A DNA stretch of 64,000 nucleotides. Source: Mycobacterium europaeum. GTDB lineage: Bacteria > Actinomycetota > Actinomycetes > Mycobacteriales > Mycobacteriaceae. Within the stretch, counting starts at the first letter, position 1. The number at the start of each line of letters is the position of its first letter. Shown one piece after another: positions 8,078-15,924 of this stretch. The notes below the pieces were generated by a model. The model saw only the letters and a program-made list of their open reading frames with translations, did no database searches and had not been told where the DNA came from. The position numbers were made by a program, and so were the translations under genes. The DNA is taken from the NCBI RefSeq assembly GCF_002102155.1, contig NZ_LQOU01000020.1, positions 62,001 to 126,000 of the forward strand, given 5' to 3'.

Positions 8078-8698
8078 TCAATGGGTGTAGGGCACGGGGC
8101 GGGCGTTCGCGTAGCCATCCCACCACCCGAACAAGCTATTCAGGTCCTGACCGCCGTGGACGTTGAGGAGCAACAGTTCCTGATCCCGTGTCCACTCGAT
8201 ATCGGGGGCGCCTTTGAAGGTGCCGCAGGAAATCTGGCCAGCGGTCTCGCCGGGGCTCGCCGTGTAGTGCCACTGCCCCGGCGAGCCGTCCACACCCGGG
8301 CACGGCACCGGCGCGTAGTCAGCCCCACGGCTGGCCAGGTCATTCTGGAAAGCACTGTTCATCGAGTCCAGGTCGGCAAATCGCGTGAAGCGCCCGACCG
8401 TCGGAGCCCGGAGTCCGGCATTTTGGTCGCAGTCCAGACTGGCCACCGACCCGGGGGGCGCGTTGCTGGCCGGTTTGCACGCATTGCCCGTGAATCCGAA
8501 GGGCAACTCGTCGACGATTCGTTGCTCTTCGGGACTGAACGGAAGGGCGCCTGCGGGCGCAGCGCCGACGTGCGTGGTGAGACTCAAACCGCCGAGGAGA
8601 GTCAGCACGCCGAAGGCGCTACGTGCGACCTGCCATGAAACCGGCGGCCGGTGGGAGCGTGCCCATGAGAGCGCGAAACCGAATCGTGGACTATTCAT
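8078..8698 (-). CDS. Hypothetical secreted protein
   Basis: A 206-aa protein with a long n-region and a hydrophobic core (SAFGVLTLLGGLSLTTHVGAAPA, about residues 27-48) ending in a plausible signal-peptidase site. The mature part has paired cysteines (NACKP, LDCDQN, VPCPG, ISCGT) and resembles the extracytoplasmic domains of some mycobacterial serine/threonine kinases; that is an impression, not an identification. The ATG at 8698 fits the signal peptide. It sits inside the minus-strand catabolic run. The 274 bp on its upstream side (8699-8972) contains no gene I can support. Confidence 0.72.
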   Translation of the reverse strand: MNSPRFGFALSWARSHRPPVSWQVARSAFGVLTLLGGLSLTTHVGAAPAGALPFSPEEQRIVDELPFGFTGNACKPASNAPPGSVASLDCDQNAGLRAPTVGRFTRFADLDSMNSAFQNDLASRGADYAPVPCPGVDGSPGQWHYTASPGETAGQISCGTFKGAPDIEWTRDQELLLLNVHGGQDLNSLFGWWDGYANARPVPYTH

Positions 8699-8972
8699 GG
8701 GTGTATTGGACCACTTGACCCGAAGGCTCGCACTAGGAACCGAAGCCGTCTCTGCCAGGACGTTGGGCATTTCCGGATGCGGGCCGCGTCCGTCACGTCG
8801 CCACCGTCTGACATCCCAGCAGGCGCACCACTCGGGGTGGTCAGACCGGGCATCGTTCAGGCGGTCCAGCGGGCATGCAATCTCGGGCCGCTGGTCGGCG
8901 AGGGCAGCGAACACGAATGGGCGGCCCGCACGCAATGCCAGAACGTATTGACTTGCCCCACCGTTCCTTACC

Positions 8973-10457
8973 TCACCCGGCGGGGTAGGCCACCGACTTG
9001 ATCTCGGTGTACTGGTCGAACCCGGCGACGCCGTTCTGGCGTCCCACGCCGCTGTACTTGTAGCCGCCGAAGGGTGTGTCGGCGCCATACGGTGCGCCGC
9101 CGTTGACACCCATGAAGCCGGCCCGGATCCGCCGCGCCACGGCCAGCGAGCGCTCCAGCGACCCCGACATCACGTTGCCCGCCAATCCGTACTTGCTGTC
9201 GTTGGCGATCCGGATCGCGTCCTCCTCGTCGTCGAACGGGATGACGCACAGCACGGGCCCGAAGATCTCCTCCTGGGCGATCGTCATGGAGTTGTCGACG
9301 TCGGTGAAAAGCGTTGGCCGGACGAAGAATCCCTTGTCGAAACCGGTGGGTGCGTCGGGGCCGCCGACCAGCGCCGTCGCGCCCTCCTCCACGCCCTTGC
9401 GGATGTAGCCCATCACGCGGTTGCGCTGCACCTCGGAAATCACCGGGCCGCACAGCGTTCCGGGGTCCTGCGGGTCGCCGCACGTGACGTTCTCGTAGAT
9501 GCTCTTGAGAATCTCCACGCCCTCGTCGTAGCGCGACCGCGGCAGCAGCATCCGGGTGGGGTTCGCACAGCCCTGCCCGGCGTGCATGCACGGCGCGATG
9601 CCGATCGCGCAGGCCATCCCGAAATCGGCGTCCTCGAGCACGATGGTGGCCGACTTGCCGCCGAGCTCCAGGAACAGCCGCTTCATGGTCGCGGCGCCCT
9701 TCTCCATGATCCGCTGGCCGACCACCGTCGAGCCGGTGAACGAGATCAGGTCGACCTTGGGTGAGAGCGTGAGCTCTTCGCCGACAAAGTGATCCGATGC
9801 GGTGACGACGTTGACGACGCCCGCGGGAATGTCGGTCTTCTCGGCGATCAGCCGGCCGAGCCGGGTCGCGTTGAACGGCGTGTTGGGCGCCGGCTTCAGC
9901 ACGACGGTGTTGCCGGTGCCCAGCGCCTGTCCGAGCTTGTTGAGCGTGACCTCGAACGGGAAGTTCCACGGCACGATCGCGCCGACCACGCCCACCGGCT
10001 CGCGCCAGACCTTGCGGGTGGTCAGCGTGCCGGTCAGGCTGATCACCTTGTCGCCCAGGTCGGTCTCCCAGGCGTATTCGTCGATCAGCCTGGCGGGGTA
10101 GCGCAGCCCGTCTTCCAGTGGGGCGTCCAGCTGGGGGCCGAACGTGATCGCCCGGGGCGAGCCCACCTCCAGGATGAGCTCCTCGCGCAGCTCTTCCTTC
10201 TCCGATTCGATCGCCTCGTGCAGCTGCAGCAGGCAGCGCTTGCGCAGCTCGCGGTTGGTCGACCAGTCGGTCTCGTCGAAGGCCCGCCGGGCGGCGTCGA
10301 TCGCCCGGTGCATGTCCTCCCTGGAGGCGTCGGCGACCTCGCCGAGCGGCTCCTCGGTCGCCGGGTTGATGTTGGTGAAGGTGCCGGCTTGGCCGTCGAC
10401 GAGCTTGCCGTCGATCATCATCTTCGGCTCGAAACGAACCTTTACAGCCTCGGTCAT
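8973..10457 (-). CDS. NAD(P)-dependent aldehyde dehydrogenase
   Basis: A 494-aa ALDH oxidising an aldehyde to the acid. Key features: the PWNFP motif (GAIVPWNFPFEV), the catalytic glutamate in LELGGKSA, and the catalytic cysteine in HAGQGCANPTR. Normal full length for the superfamily. The ATG at 10457 is preferred because AAAGAGAG lies at usable spacing; an in-frame GTG at 10466 overlaps that site. Downstream of the P450 gene by 89 bases, it could take an aldehyde made by the P450/SDR steps to the carboxylate that is then activated for beta-oxidation. No acyl-CoA ligase was found nearby. Confidence 0.92.
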   Translation of the reverse strand: MTEAVKVRFEPKMMIDGKLVDGQAGTFTNINPATEEPLGEVADASREDMHRAIDAARRAFDETDWSTNRELRKRCLLQLHEAIESEKEELREELILEVGSPRAITFGPQLDAPLEDGLRYPARLIDEYAWETDLGDKVISLTGTLTTRKVWREPVGVVGAIVPWNFPFEVTLNKLGQALGTGNTVVLKPAPNTPFNATRLGRLIAEKTDIPAGVVNVVTASDHFVGEELTLSPKVDLISFTGSTVVGQRIMEKGAATMKRLFLELGGKSATIVLEDADFGMACAIGIAPCMHAGQGCANPTRMLLPRSRYDEGVEILKSIYENVTCGDPQDPGTLCGPVISEVQRNRVMGYIRKGVEEGATALVGGPDAPTGFDKGFFVRPTLFTDVDNSMTIAQEEIFGPVLCVIPFDDEEDAIRIANDSKYGLAGNVMSGSLERSLAVARRIRAGFMGVNGGAPYGADTPFGGYKYSGVGRQNGVAGFDQYTEIKSVAYPAG

Positions 10458-10546
10458 AACTGTCACTCTCTTTGAATCGCGAAGGGGCTACGGAGAGCCT
10501 TACCGGAAACTAGCCGATTGGCAAGCTGCAACCTCTGCGGGGCTGG

Positions 10547-11761
10547 TCATCGGGGGTCGAAAAGCACCGGCACTGACGTCGGCGAGCGGAAGACCTGCCC
10601 GCGGATGTGTGGGTCGTCCGCGTCGGGGTCCAGCCGCAGGTTCGGCAGCCGGTCCAGCAAAAGGTTGACGGCGGTGCGCATTTCCAGCCGCGCCAGGTGC
10701 ATGCCGAGGCAGACGTGCACGCCGTGCCCCCAGCCCAGGTGCGCCCTGGGCGAGCGGAAGATGTCGAACGTGTCCGGATCGGGGTAGCGGTCTTCCTGCC
10801 GGTTGGCCGCACCCAGCATCGGCATGACGGTCGAGCCGGCCGGGATCGCCACCCCGGCGAGTTCGGTGTCGCGGCTGGCCACCCTGGTGATGGTGAGCAG
10901 CGGCGGTTCCCACCGCACACCCTCCTCGATGGCCTGCGGCAGCAGCGACCGGTCCGCGCGGATGGCGGCCAGCTGCGCGGGATCCGACAGCAGCGCCAAC
11001 AGCAGGCTGCCCAGCGACCGGTAGGTCGTCTCCACCCCGGCGGGCAGCAGCAAGCGCAGGAACGAGTAGATCTCCTCGTCGTCGAGCTTCTCGCCGTCGA
11101 TCTCGGCCTGGGCCAGCGCGCTGATCAGATCGTCCTTGGGTTCGGCCCGCCTGGCCCGCAGGATCGGCGCGAAGTACTCGCACAGCGCCGCCGAGGCGGC
11201 AAGGCCGCGTTCGGGATTCAGGATCCAGCTGAGCAACGAGATGGACCATCGTTGGAACTGGGGATAGTCCTCCTCCGGCAGGCCCAGCAGGCCCGCGATG
11301 ATCCGGCTCGGGTAGTCGAAGGTGAATTCCTTGACCAGGTCGGCCTTGCCGTTCGCCGCGAACCGGTCGATCAGACTGTTTCCCACGCGGCCGACCAACT
11401 CGTCCTCCCAGCGCGCCAAAGCCTTCTGCGAGAACGCCTTTGACACCAGCGAACGCAACCGGCCGTGCACCGGCTCGTCCATGCCGAGCATCACGCGCTC
11501 CCCCAGCACGGGGCCGAACGCCGCGATGACCGCCGCCGACGAGAACGTCTCGTTGTCGCGCAGCATCTGCTGCGCTTCCTCGAAGCGGTAGACGATGAAG
11601 ACCGGTTTGGACTCCTCGTGCGGCATCCCGGAAACATCCAGGCGCTGAACGGGCTCCTCGCGCCGCAACCGCGCCAGCTCGGTGTACGGGTCGCGGACGT
11701 CGCCGGAGACGGCGTCGTCGAAGGCGCCGAAGTCGTCCAGGTCGTCGAAAAGCTGTTCCAT
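10547..11761 (-). CDS. Cytochrome P450
   Basis: A 404-aa bacterial class I P450. The I-helix oxygen-activation motif is AGVETT, the K-helix ExxR appears in EEGVRWEPP, and the heme ligand is Cys351 in GWGHGVHVCLGMHLAR. In the heme loop the usual phenylalanine seven residues before the cysteine is tryptophan (WGHGVHVC). No ferredoxin or reductase gene is adjacent, so electrons must come from elsewhere. The ATG at 11761 has GAGGGAG upstream. It lies 10 bases after the SDR gene and is co-transcribed with it. Substrate unknown; the neighbours suggest a lipid, terpenoid or steroid-like compound. Confidence 0.93.
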   Translation of the reverse strand: MEQLFDDLDDFGAFDDAVSGDVRDPYTELARLRREEPVQRLDVSGMPHEESKPVFIVYRFEEAQQMLRDNETFSSAAVIAAFGPVLGERVMLGMDEPVHGRLRSLVSKAFSQKALARWEDELVGRVGNSLIDRFAANGKADLVKEFTFDYPSRIIAGLLGLPEEDYPQFQRWSISLLSWILNPERGLAASAALCEYFAPILRARRAEPKDDLISALAQAEIDGEKLDDEEIYSFLRLLLPAGVETTYRSLGSLLLALLSDPAQLAAIRADRSLLPQAIEEGVRWEPPLLTITRVASRDTELAGVAIPAGSTVMPMLGAANRQEDRYPDPDTFDIFRSPRAHLGWGHGVHVCLGMHLARLEMRTAVNLLLDRLPNLRLDPDADDPHIRGQVFRSPTSVPVLFDPR

Positions 11762-11771
11762 CAATGCTCCC

Positions 11772-12740
11772 TCACTTCGCTTTTCGGGCCGCCAGGCGCT
11801 GCAGGATCGGCTGCGGCACAATCCGCGCGACGAACACCATCGCCTTTTGACCCGTTGTCAACGGCCACGCCCCATCCCGCATCGAACCCTGCCTCGGTAT
11901 GCCCAGCACGATCCGCGACACGTGGTGCATGCCGGATGCCGGAAGAATCCTGTTGGCGGCCAGCAACATCGAGGCGTCCGGTCCTACACCGCGGCGGCGG
12001 AACGGCGCGTGGTCATCCAGCGCCTTGAGCAGACCGTCGGTGAACCGCTCGGGTGGCCGGGCCAGTTTCATCGCAAAGCGCCCGCGGCTGTTCATGGTGT
12101 GGTGCAGCCGCGCGTACGGGCCGCCGAAATCGCGATTGTCGGTGGTGCCCGCGTCGGTGATGATCTCGGTGTCATACGTGCCGGCGACCAACACGGTGAC
12201 ACCCAAACCGAAGGGCGCTATCTCGCACGCCATCGATTCCCCCCACCGCTCCAGCGCGCCCTTGGCCGCCGAGTACGGCGCGGTGGCCGGCTGCCCGCGC
12301 ACCCCCGCCGCGCTCGACACCAGGACGATGCGTCCCCGTCCCGCCGCCCGCATCGACGGCAGCAGCGCCTGGGTGAACGCGACGGGGCCCAGGACACTGG
12401 TGGCAAACATGCTCTGCCACAACGCCATGTCGGTCTCCTCGACCATCCCGGCGGCCGAGATCCCGGCGTTGTGCACCAGCCCGACGGGTGCGCCGGCGGC
12501 TTCCCCGATGGCCTTGGCCGCCGCCGCGATCGACGCCGGGTCCAACAGGTCGAGCTGCACGCCGATCAGCCGGTCGTCGCCTTCCTCGGCGCCCGTAGCC
12601 TCCCGGAGCAACGGGAGGCCGCGGTCGGGGGTCCGCATCGCCGCGACCACCCGCCAGCCTTCGCGGTACAGGCGCACGGTCGAGGCAAACCCCAGACCGC
12701 GGGAGGCACCCGTGATGACGGCGGTGCGCGGCTCAGCCAT
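11772..12740 (-). CDS. Short-chain dehydrogenase/reductase
   Basis: A 322-aa classical SDR: the cofactor motif TGASRGLG (residues about 10-17), NAG (HNAGIS), and the catalytic Ser (VLVSSAAGV) and YxxxK pair (YSAAK). An extended C-terminal part of about 80 residues is longer than in minimal SDRs. The ATG at 12740 overlaps the stop of the AveC-like gene by 8 bases, showing tight coupling. Likely oxidises an alcohol or reduces a ketone in the pathway of the neighbouring P450. Confidence 0.9.
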   Translation of the reverse strand: MAEPRTAVITGASRGLGFASTVRLYREGWRVVAAMRTPDRGLPLLREATGAEEGDDRLIGVQLDLLDPASIAAAAKAIGEAAGAPVGLVHNAGISAAGMVEETDMALWQSMFATSVLGPVAFTQALLPSMRAAGRGRIVLVSSAAGVRGQPATAPYSAAKGALERWGESMACEIAPFGLGVTVLVAGTYDTEIITDAGTTDNRDFGGPYARLHHTMNSRGRFAMKLARPPERFTDGLLKALDDHAPFRRRGVGPDASMLLAANRILPASGMHHVSRIVLGIPRQGSMRDGAWPLTTGQKAMVFVARIVPQPILQRLAARKAK

Positions 12741-13866
12741 GCGCGCCCGCGGTTGCGCAGGGGCCACTGCCCGGCGGCGGCGGATCCACCTGGGGCCGCC
12801 CGTTTGGCTCCCCGCTCGCCCAGGTCGACCAGATGCCGACCGAGTACGGGCCCTGGGCGCCGGCCTTCTCGTAATAGCCCTGCGGGTCATACACTTTGGC
12901 CTCCGGGTAGGGCCACGGGCAGGCCACCGAGGTCGCCGCGTGGCTGACCTTGATGACCCAGAACCACGCCCCGTAGGCGAAATAGGACACGTTGATGATG
13001 GCGAACATCACCAGGAAGGTGCCGAGCACCGGACGGGTCGGGAAGATCCTGGCCTTGGCGGCCAGTTTCTCGGCCACCGATTTACCGGTGTCGTCGCGGT
13101 AGCACAGTATCGCCGCGGGCACCATCACGAAGGTCACCGAGAACGACTCCCAGATCAGCGGGAACTGGAACGTCGTGCCGGTGAACACCGAACCCCACGG
13201 AATCACCTGGGAGTAGATGTACATGCCCATGTGCACGAGCTGGATCTCCAGCCACGCGTCGAAGACGAAGCCGATCGCACAGGTCAGCAGGCCCAAGCTG
13301 ATCAGCGGATGCCGCGACACGAAAGCCTCGGGCCCGTTGCGCGCCTGCAGTTTGCGCAGGATCCAGACCGCCGGGAAGTACGGACCGAAATAGAAGGTGA
13401 CGTAACCGAATACGACGAACGGCTCGACGGTCGGCGACAGCGACACCAGCGGCCAGGATTCCGGCCAGTGGATGAGGTCGGGGTTGTACACCGCGAACGG
13501 GGCCCAATTCATGATCGGGTCCTGCCACACGATCAGCGTGGTGCACAGGAACATCAGCATCACCGGGCTGCCCGGGTTGCGGCGCCAGCCCCTGACGAAC
13601 ACCACGAGCAGGACGAGCAGCATGATGACGGTGGAGATGTGCAGGAAGGTGATGTAGTCCAGGCCGAAGATGAACTTCACCGGGCGGGGGCGGCCGTGCA
13701 CGTTCGGGTTGGCGACACGCGGGTCCAGGGCCACGCGGCAGTTCGCGATGAAGAACAGCGCGAACGCCGCCAGGGCGGCGCCGGCGACCCAGCCGCGTCG
13801 CTCGCCCGCGCGCGGCCGCGCCGGGTCGCGTTGCGCGGCAAACGGTGTGGATTGATCAGTGCTCAT
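12733..13866 (-). CDS. AveC-like (spirocyclase family) integral membrane protein
   Basis: A 377-aa protein with about seven hydrophobic helices, the first near residues 27-48 and the last near 295-315. It resembles the AveC/spirocyclase family; AveC of avermectin synthesis shapes a spiroketal ring and dehydrates it. Conserved-looking polar blocks between helices include IVWQDPIMNW, FGYVTFYFGPYFP and FDAWLEIQLVHMGMYIYSQ. The start at 13866 follows GAGGGCG, 13 bases after the preceding gene. What this family does in mycobacteria is not established. Here it is embedded among an SDR, a P450 and a sensor-like protein, so a ring-forming or ring-opening step in the membrane is conceivable but inferred. 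Confidence 0.75.
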   Translation of the reverse strand: MSTDQSTPFAAQRDPARPRAGERRGWVAGAALAAFALFFIANCRVALDPRVANPNVHGRPRPVKFIFGLDYITFLHISTVIMLLVLLVVFVRGWRRNPGSPVMLMFLCTTLIVWQDPIMNWAPFAVYNPDLIHWPESWPLVSLSPTVEPFVVFGYVTFYFGPYFPAVWILRKLQARNGPEAFVSRHPLISLGLLTCAIGFVFDAWLEIQLVHMGMYIYSQVIPWGSVFTGTTFQFPLIWESFSVTFVMVPAAILCYRDDTGKSVAEKLAAKARIFPTRPVLGTFLVMFAIINVSYFAYGAWFWVIKVSHAATSVACPWPYPEAKVYDPQGYYEKAGAQGPYSVGIWSTWASGEPNGRPQVDPPPPGSGPCATAGAHG

Positions 13867-13879
13867 GGCGTCGGCGCCC

Positions 13880-14992
13880 TCACTCTCCGAAGCGATCGAC
13901 CAGGCGGGAGTTGACGCCGTCGGCGTCCAGCGTGCGGGCCACCAGGTACCCCGCGCCCATCCACGCGCGACGAGTCCATTTCCCGAAGGAGACGCGGGTG
14001 CCGGGGGCGCCCGATGCGGCGGGCATCATCTTCACCCGCTCCAGCGCCTCTTTGACCCCGCGCGGGCTCAGCGGGTGCGCGTCGGTGAACGCGCGGACCA
14101 GCGTGGCGGCGACGTCGTGGTTGACCACGGGCACGCAGTACTCGGGGCGCCTGCCGCCATACTTGTGCGCGTACCGGTCCAGGAACTCCTGGCCGAGCCG
14201 GTTCTCCTCGTCGTACTGGTCGACACCGACCCAGCCCATGAACGCGTTCCACATGATGGGGTTCACCCAGGCGTTCTGGAACGCGGTGGTGGTGAATCGC
14301 GGCGGGTCCCAGTCGGCGGCCTGCAGCGCGGGGTTGATGAACACGATGCCGAAGCCGAAGCCCAGGTGCACGATCGCCTCCGCCTTGGCGTCGTGCAGCG
14401 TCCGGACGGCCTCGTTGATGTCTTGCGCGGTCTGGGCGATCGCCGCTTCGGCGACGATGCGAACGCCGTTGCGGCGGCACGCGGTTCGCAGGTTCTTCAG
14501 GTAGCTCTCGCCGATCAGGTTCTGCTCGACGAGGACGCCGATGTCGGTGAGCCCGCGTTTGGCGACGAGGTCGGCGATGAAGATCGGCTCGTCGGTCATC
14601 GATCCCTGGGGGAAGGCGAATGTCCATTCCCCCAACCAGTCGTCGGTGCCGGTGACGCTGATCGCGGGTACCTTGAACCGCTCCTCGATCGCCTCGCGGG
14701 TCGGGACGCAGTTGTCGGTGATGTGCGGTCCGAACACCACCAGGCAGCCTTCGTCGACGAGCTCGCCGAACGCGTCGATCACGGCCTTGACGGACCCCTT
14801 GGGCAGGCCCTCGACCTCGCGGTAGATCATCTGCACCGTGCGATCGATCACGCCCTGTTCGTGGGCTTCTTGGAAGATGAGGTCGAAGCACCGGGTGAAG
14901 TCGGCCTTCATCTTCTCGGGAAACCCCGGCGGCAGCGTGAAGTCCATCAGGTAACCGACCTTGATCGGCTCAGCGCTGCTTTCGTAGGACAT
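13880..14992 (-). CDS. Leu/Ile/Val-binding-protein-like ligand-binding protein lacking a signal peptide
   Basis: A 370-aa protein of the type I periplasmic-binding fold (Peripla_BP_6; Leu/amide-binding type): IKVGYLMDFTLP at the N terminus, GPHITDNCVPTREAIEE, VPAISVTGTDDWLGE, and IGVLVEQNLIGESYLKNLR. The N terminus (MSYESSAEPIKVGYL) enters the first beta strand directly, with no signal peptide or lipobox, and no ABC transporter genes are nearby. The protein is therefore probably cytosolic, possibly a substrate or CoA-thioester sensor or a scaffold. The strong GGGAGGT site fixes the ATG at 14992. Family call is good; role is unknown. Confidence 0.8.
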   Translation of the reverse strand: MSYESSAEPIKVGYLMDFTLPPGFPEKMKADFTRCFDLIFQEAHEQGVIDRTVQMIYREVEGLPKGSVKAVIDAFGELVDEGCLVVFGPHITDNCVPTREAIEERFKVPAISVTGTDDWLGEWTFAFPQGSMTDEPIFIADLVAKRGLTDIGVLVEQNLIGESYLKNLRTACRRNGVRIVAEAAIAQTAQDINEAVRTLHDAKAEAIVHLGFGFGIVFINPALQAADWDPPRFTTTAFQNAWVNPIMWNAFMGWVGVDQYDEENRLGQEFLDRYAHKYGGRRPEYCVPVVNHDVAATLVRAFTDAHPLSPRGVKEALERVKMMPAASGAPGTRVSFGKWTRRAWMGAGYLVARTLDADGVNSRLVDRFGE

Positions 14993-15025
14993 CCGACCTC
15001 CCGGTGAGACACTCGCGCCGACAGT

Positions 15026-15868
15026 TCATTTCGTCGCCCCGCCCAGATAGATCTCGATCATCTCGGTCAGGGCCCTGCCCACCGCCGCGTCGTCGGTGAG
15101 CGGGCCGGCGATCGCCGCCCCGGCCGCATCCGCCATGGTCAGCCCCTCTGCGACGAGCCTGCCCGCCGCGATCAGCACGCGGGTCGACGCGACCTCGCGC
15201 AGGCCGCCGGTTTCCAGCCGGCGGATGGCTTGCCCGAACCGCACCAGCTCCGCGGCGGTGGTGCCGTCCACGCCCGCCTCGTGCGCGACGATCCCCTCCT
15301 CGACATCGGCTGGGGGAAAGTCGAATTCGATGGCGACCATCCGCTGCCGGGTCGAGTCCTTGAGGTCCTTCAGCACGCTTTGATAACCGGGGTTGTAGGA
15401 CACCACCAGCCCGAACCCCGGCGCCGCGTCCAGCGTGACGCCGAGACGCTCGATCGGCAGCTGCCGCCGGTGATCCGCGAGCGGATGCAGCACCACGGTG
15501 GTGTCCTGCCTGGCCTCCACCACCTCGTCCAGATAGCAGATCGCCCCCTCGCGCACCGCCCGCGTCAGCGGGCCGTCCACCCACACGGTCTCGTCGCCCT
15601 GTAGCAGGTACCGGCCGACGAGGTCGGCCGTGGTGAGGTCGTCATGGCAGGCGACGGTGATCAGCGGGCGGCCGAGATCGTGGGCCATCGCCTCGACGAA
15701 TCGGGTCTTGCCACAACCCGTCGGCCCCTTCAGGACGAGCGCCAGGCCCTGGCGGTAGGCCGCCTTGAAGACGGCCTCCTCGCCGCCGATCGCCCGATAG
15801 TAGGGCCGCACCCCCTCCGCCTCGGGGATCGCGCCGTTCCGGCACGCAAGCCCGGACTCGTTGGCCAT
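15026..15868 (-). CDS. MoxR/CbbQ/NorQ-type AAA+ ATPase
   Basis: A 280-aa AAA+ ATPase. Walker A is GPTGCGKT (about residues 49-56), Walker B ICYLDEV (about 109-115), with a sensor-like SYNPGYQ. This is the CbbQ/NorQ branch of the MoxR family, ring ATPases that with a VWA partner remodel or load metal into enzymes such as Rubisco or nitric oxide reductase. The partner gene is immediately upstream (56-base gap). AAGGGAAG precedes the ATG. The client here is unknown; the cluster has no cbb or nor genes. Confidence 0.9.
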   Translation of the reverse strand: MANESGLACRNGAIPEAEGVRPYYRAIGGEEAVFKAAYRQGLALVLKGPTGCGKTRFVEAMAHDLGRPLITVACHDDLTTADLVGRYLLQGDETVWVDGPLTRAVREGAICYLDEVVEARQDTTVVLHPLADHRRQLPIERLGVTLDAAPGFGLVVSYNPGYQSVLKDLKDSTRQRMVAIEFDFPPADVEEGIVAHEAGVDGTTAAELVRFGQAIRRLETGGLREVASTRVLIAAGRLVAEGLTMADAAGAAIAGPLTDDAAVGRALTEMIEIYLGGATK

Positions 15869-15924
15869 AGCTTCCCTTCTGCCCCCACGGTGAAATGGAG
15901 CCTATCGCGGAACAGATGTTTGTT

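Noticed and set aside
8699..8972. Possible small genes in both strands of the gap between the secreted protein and aldehyde dehydrogenase
   Set aside because: Frames of 70-130 codons exist but lack ribosome sites and recognisable sequence.
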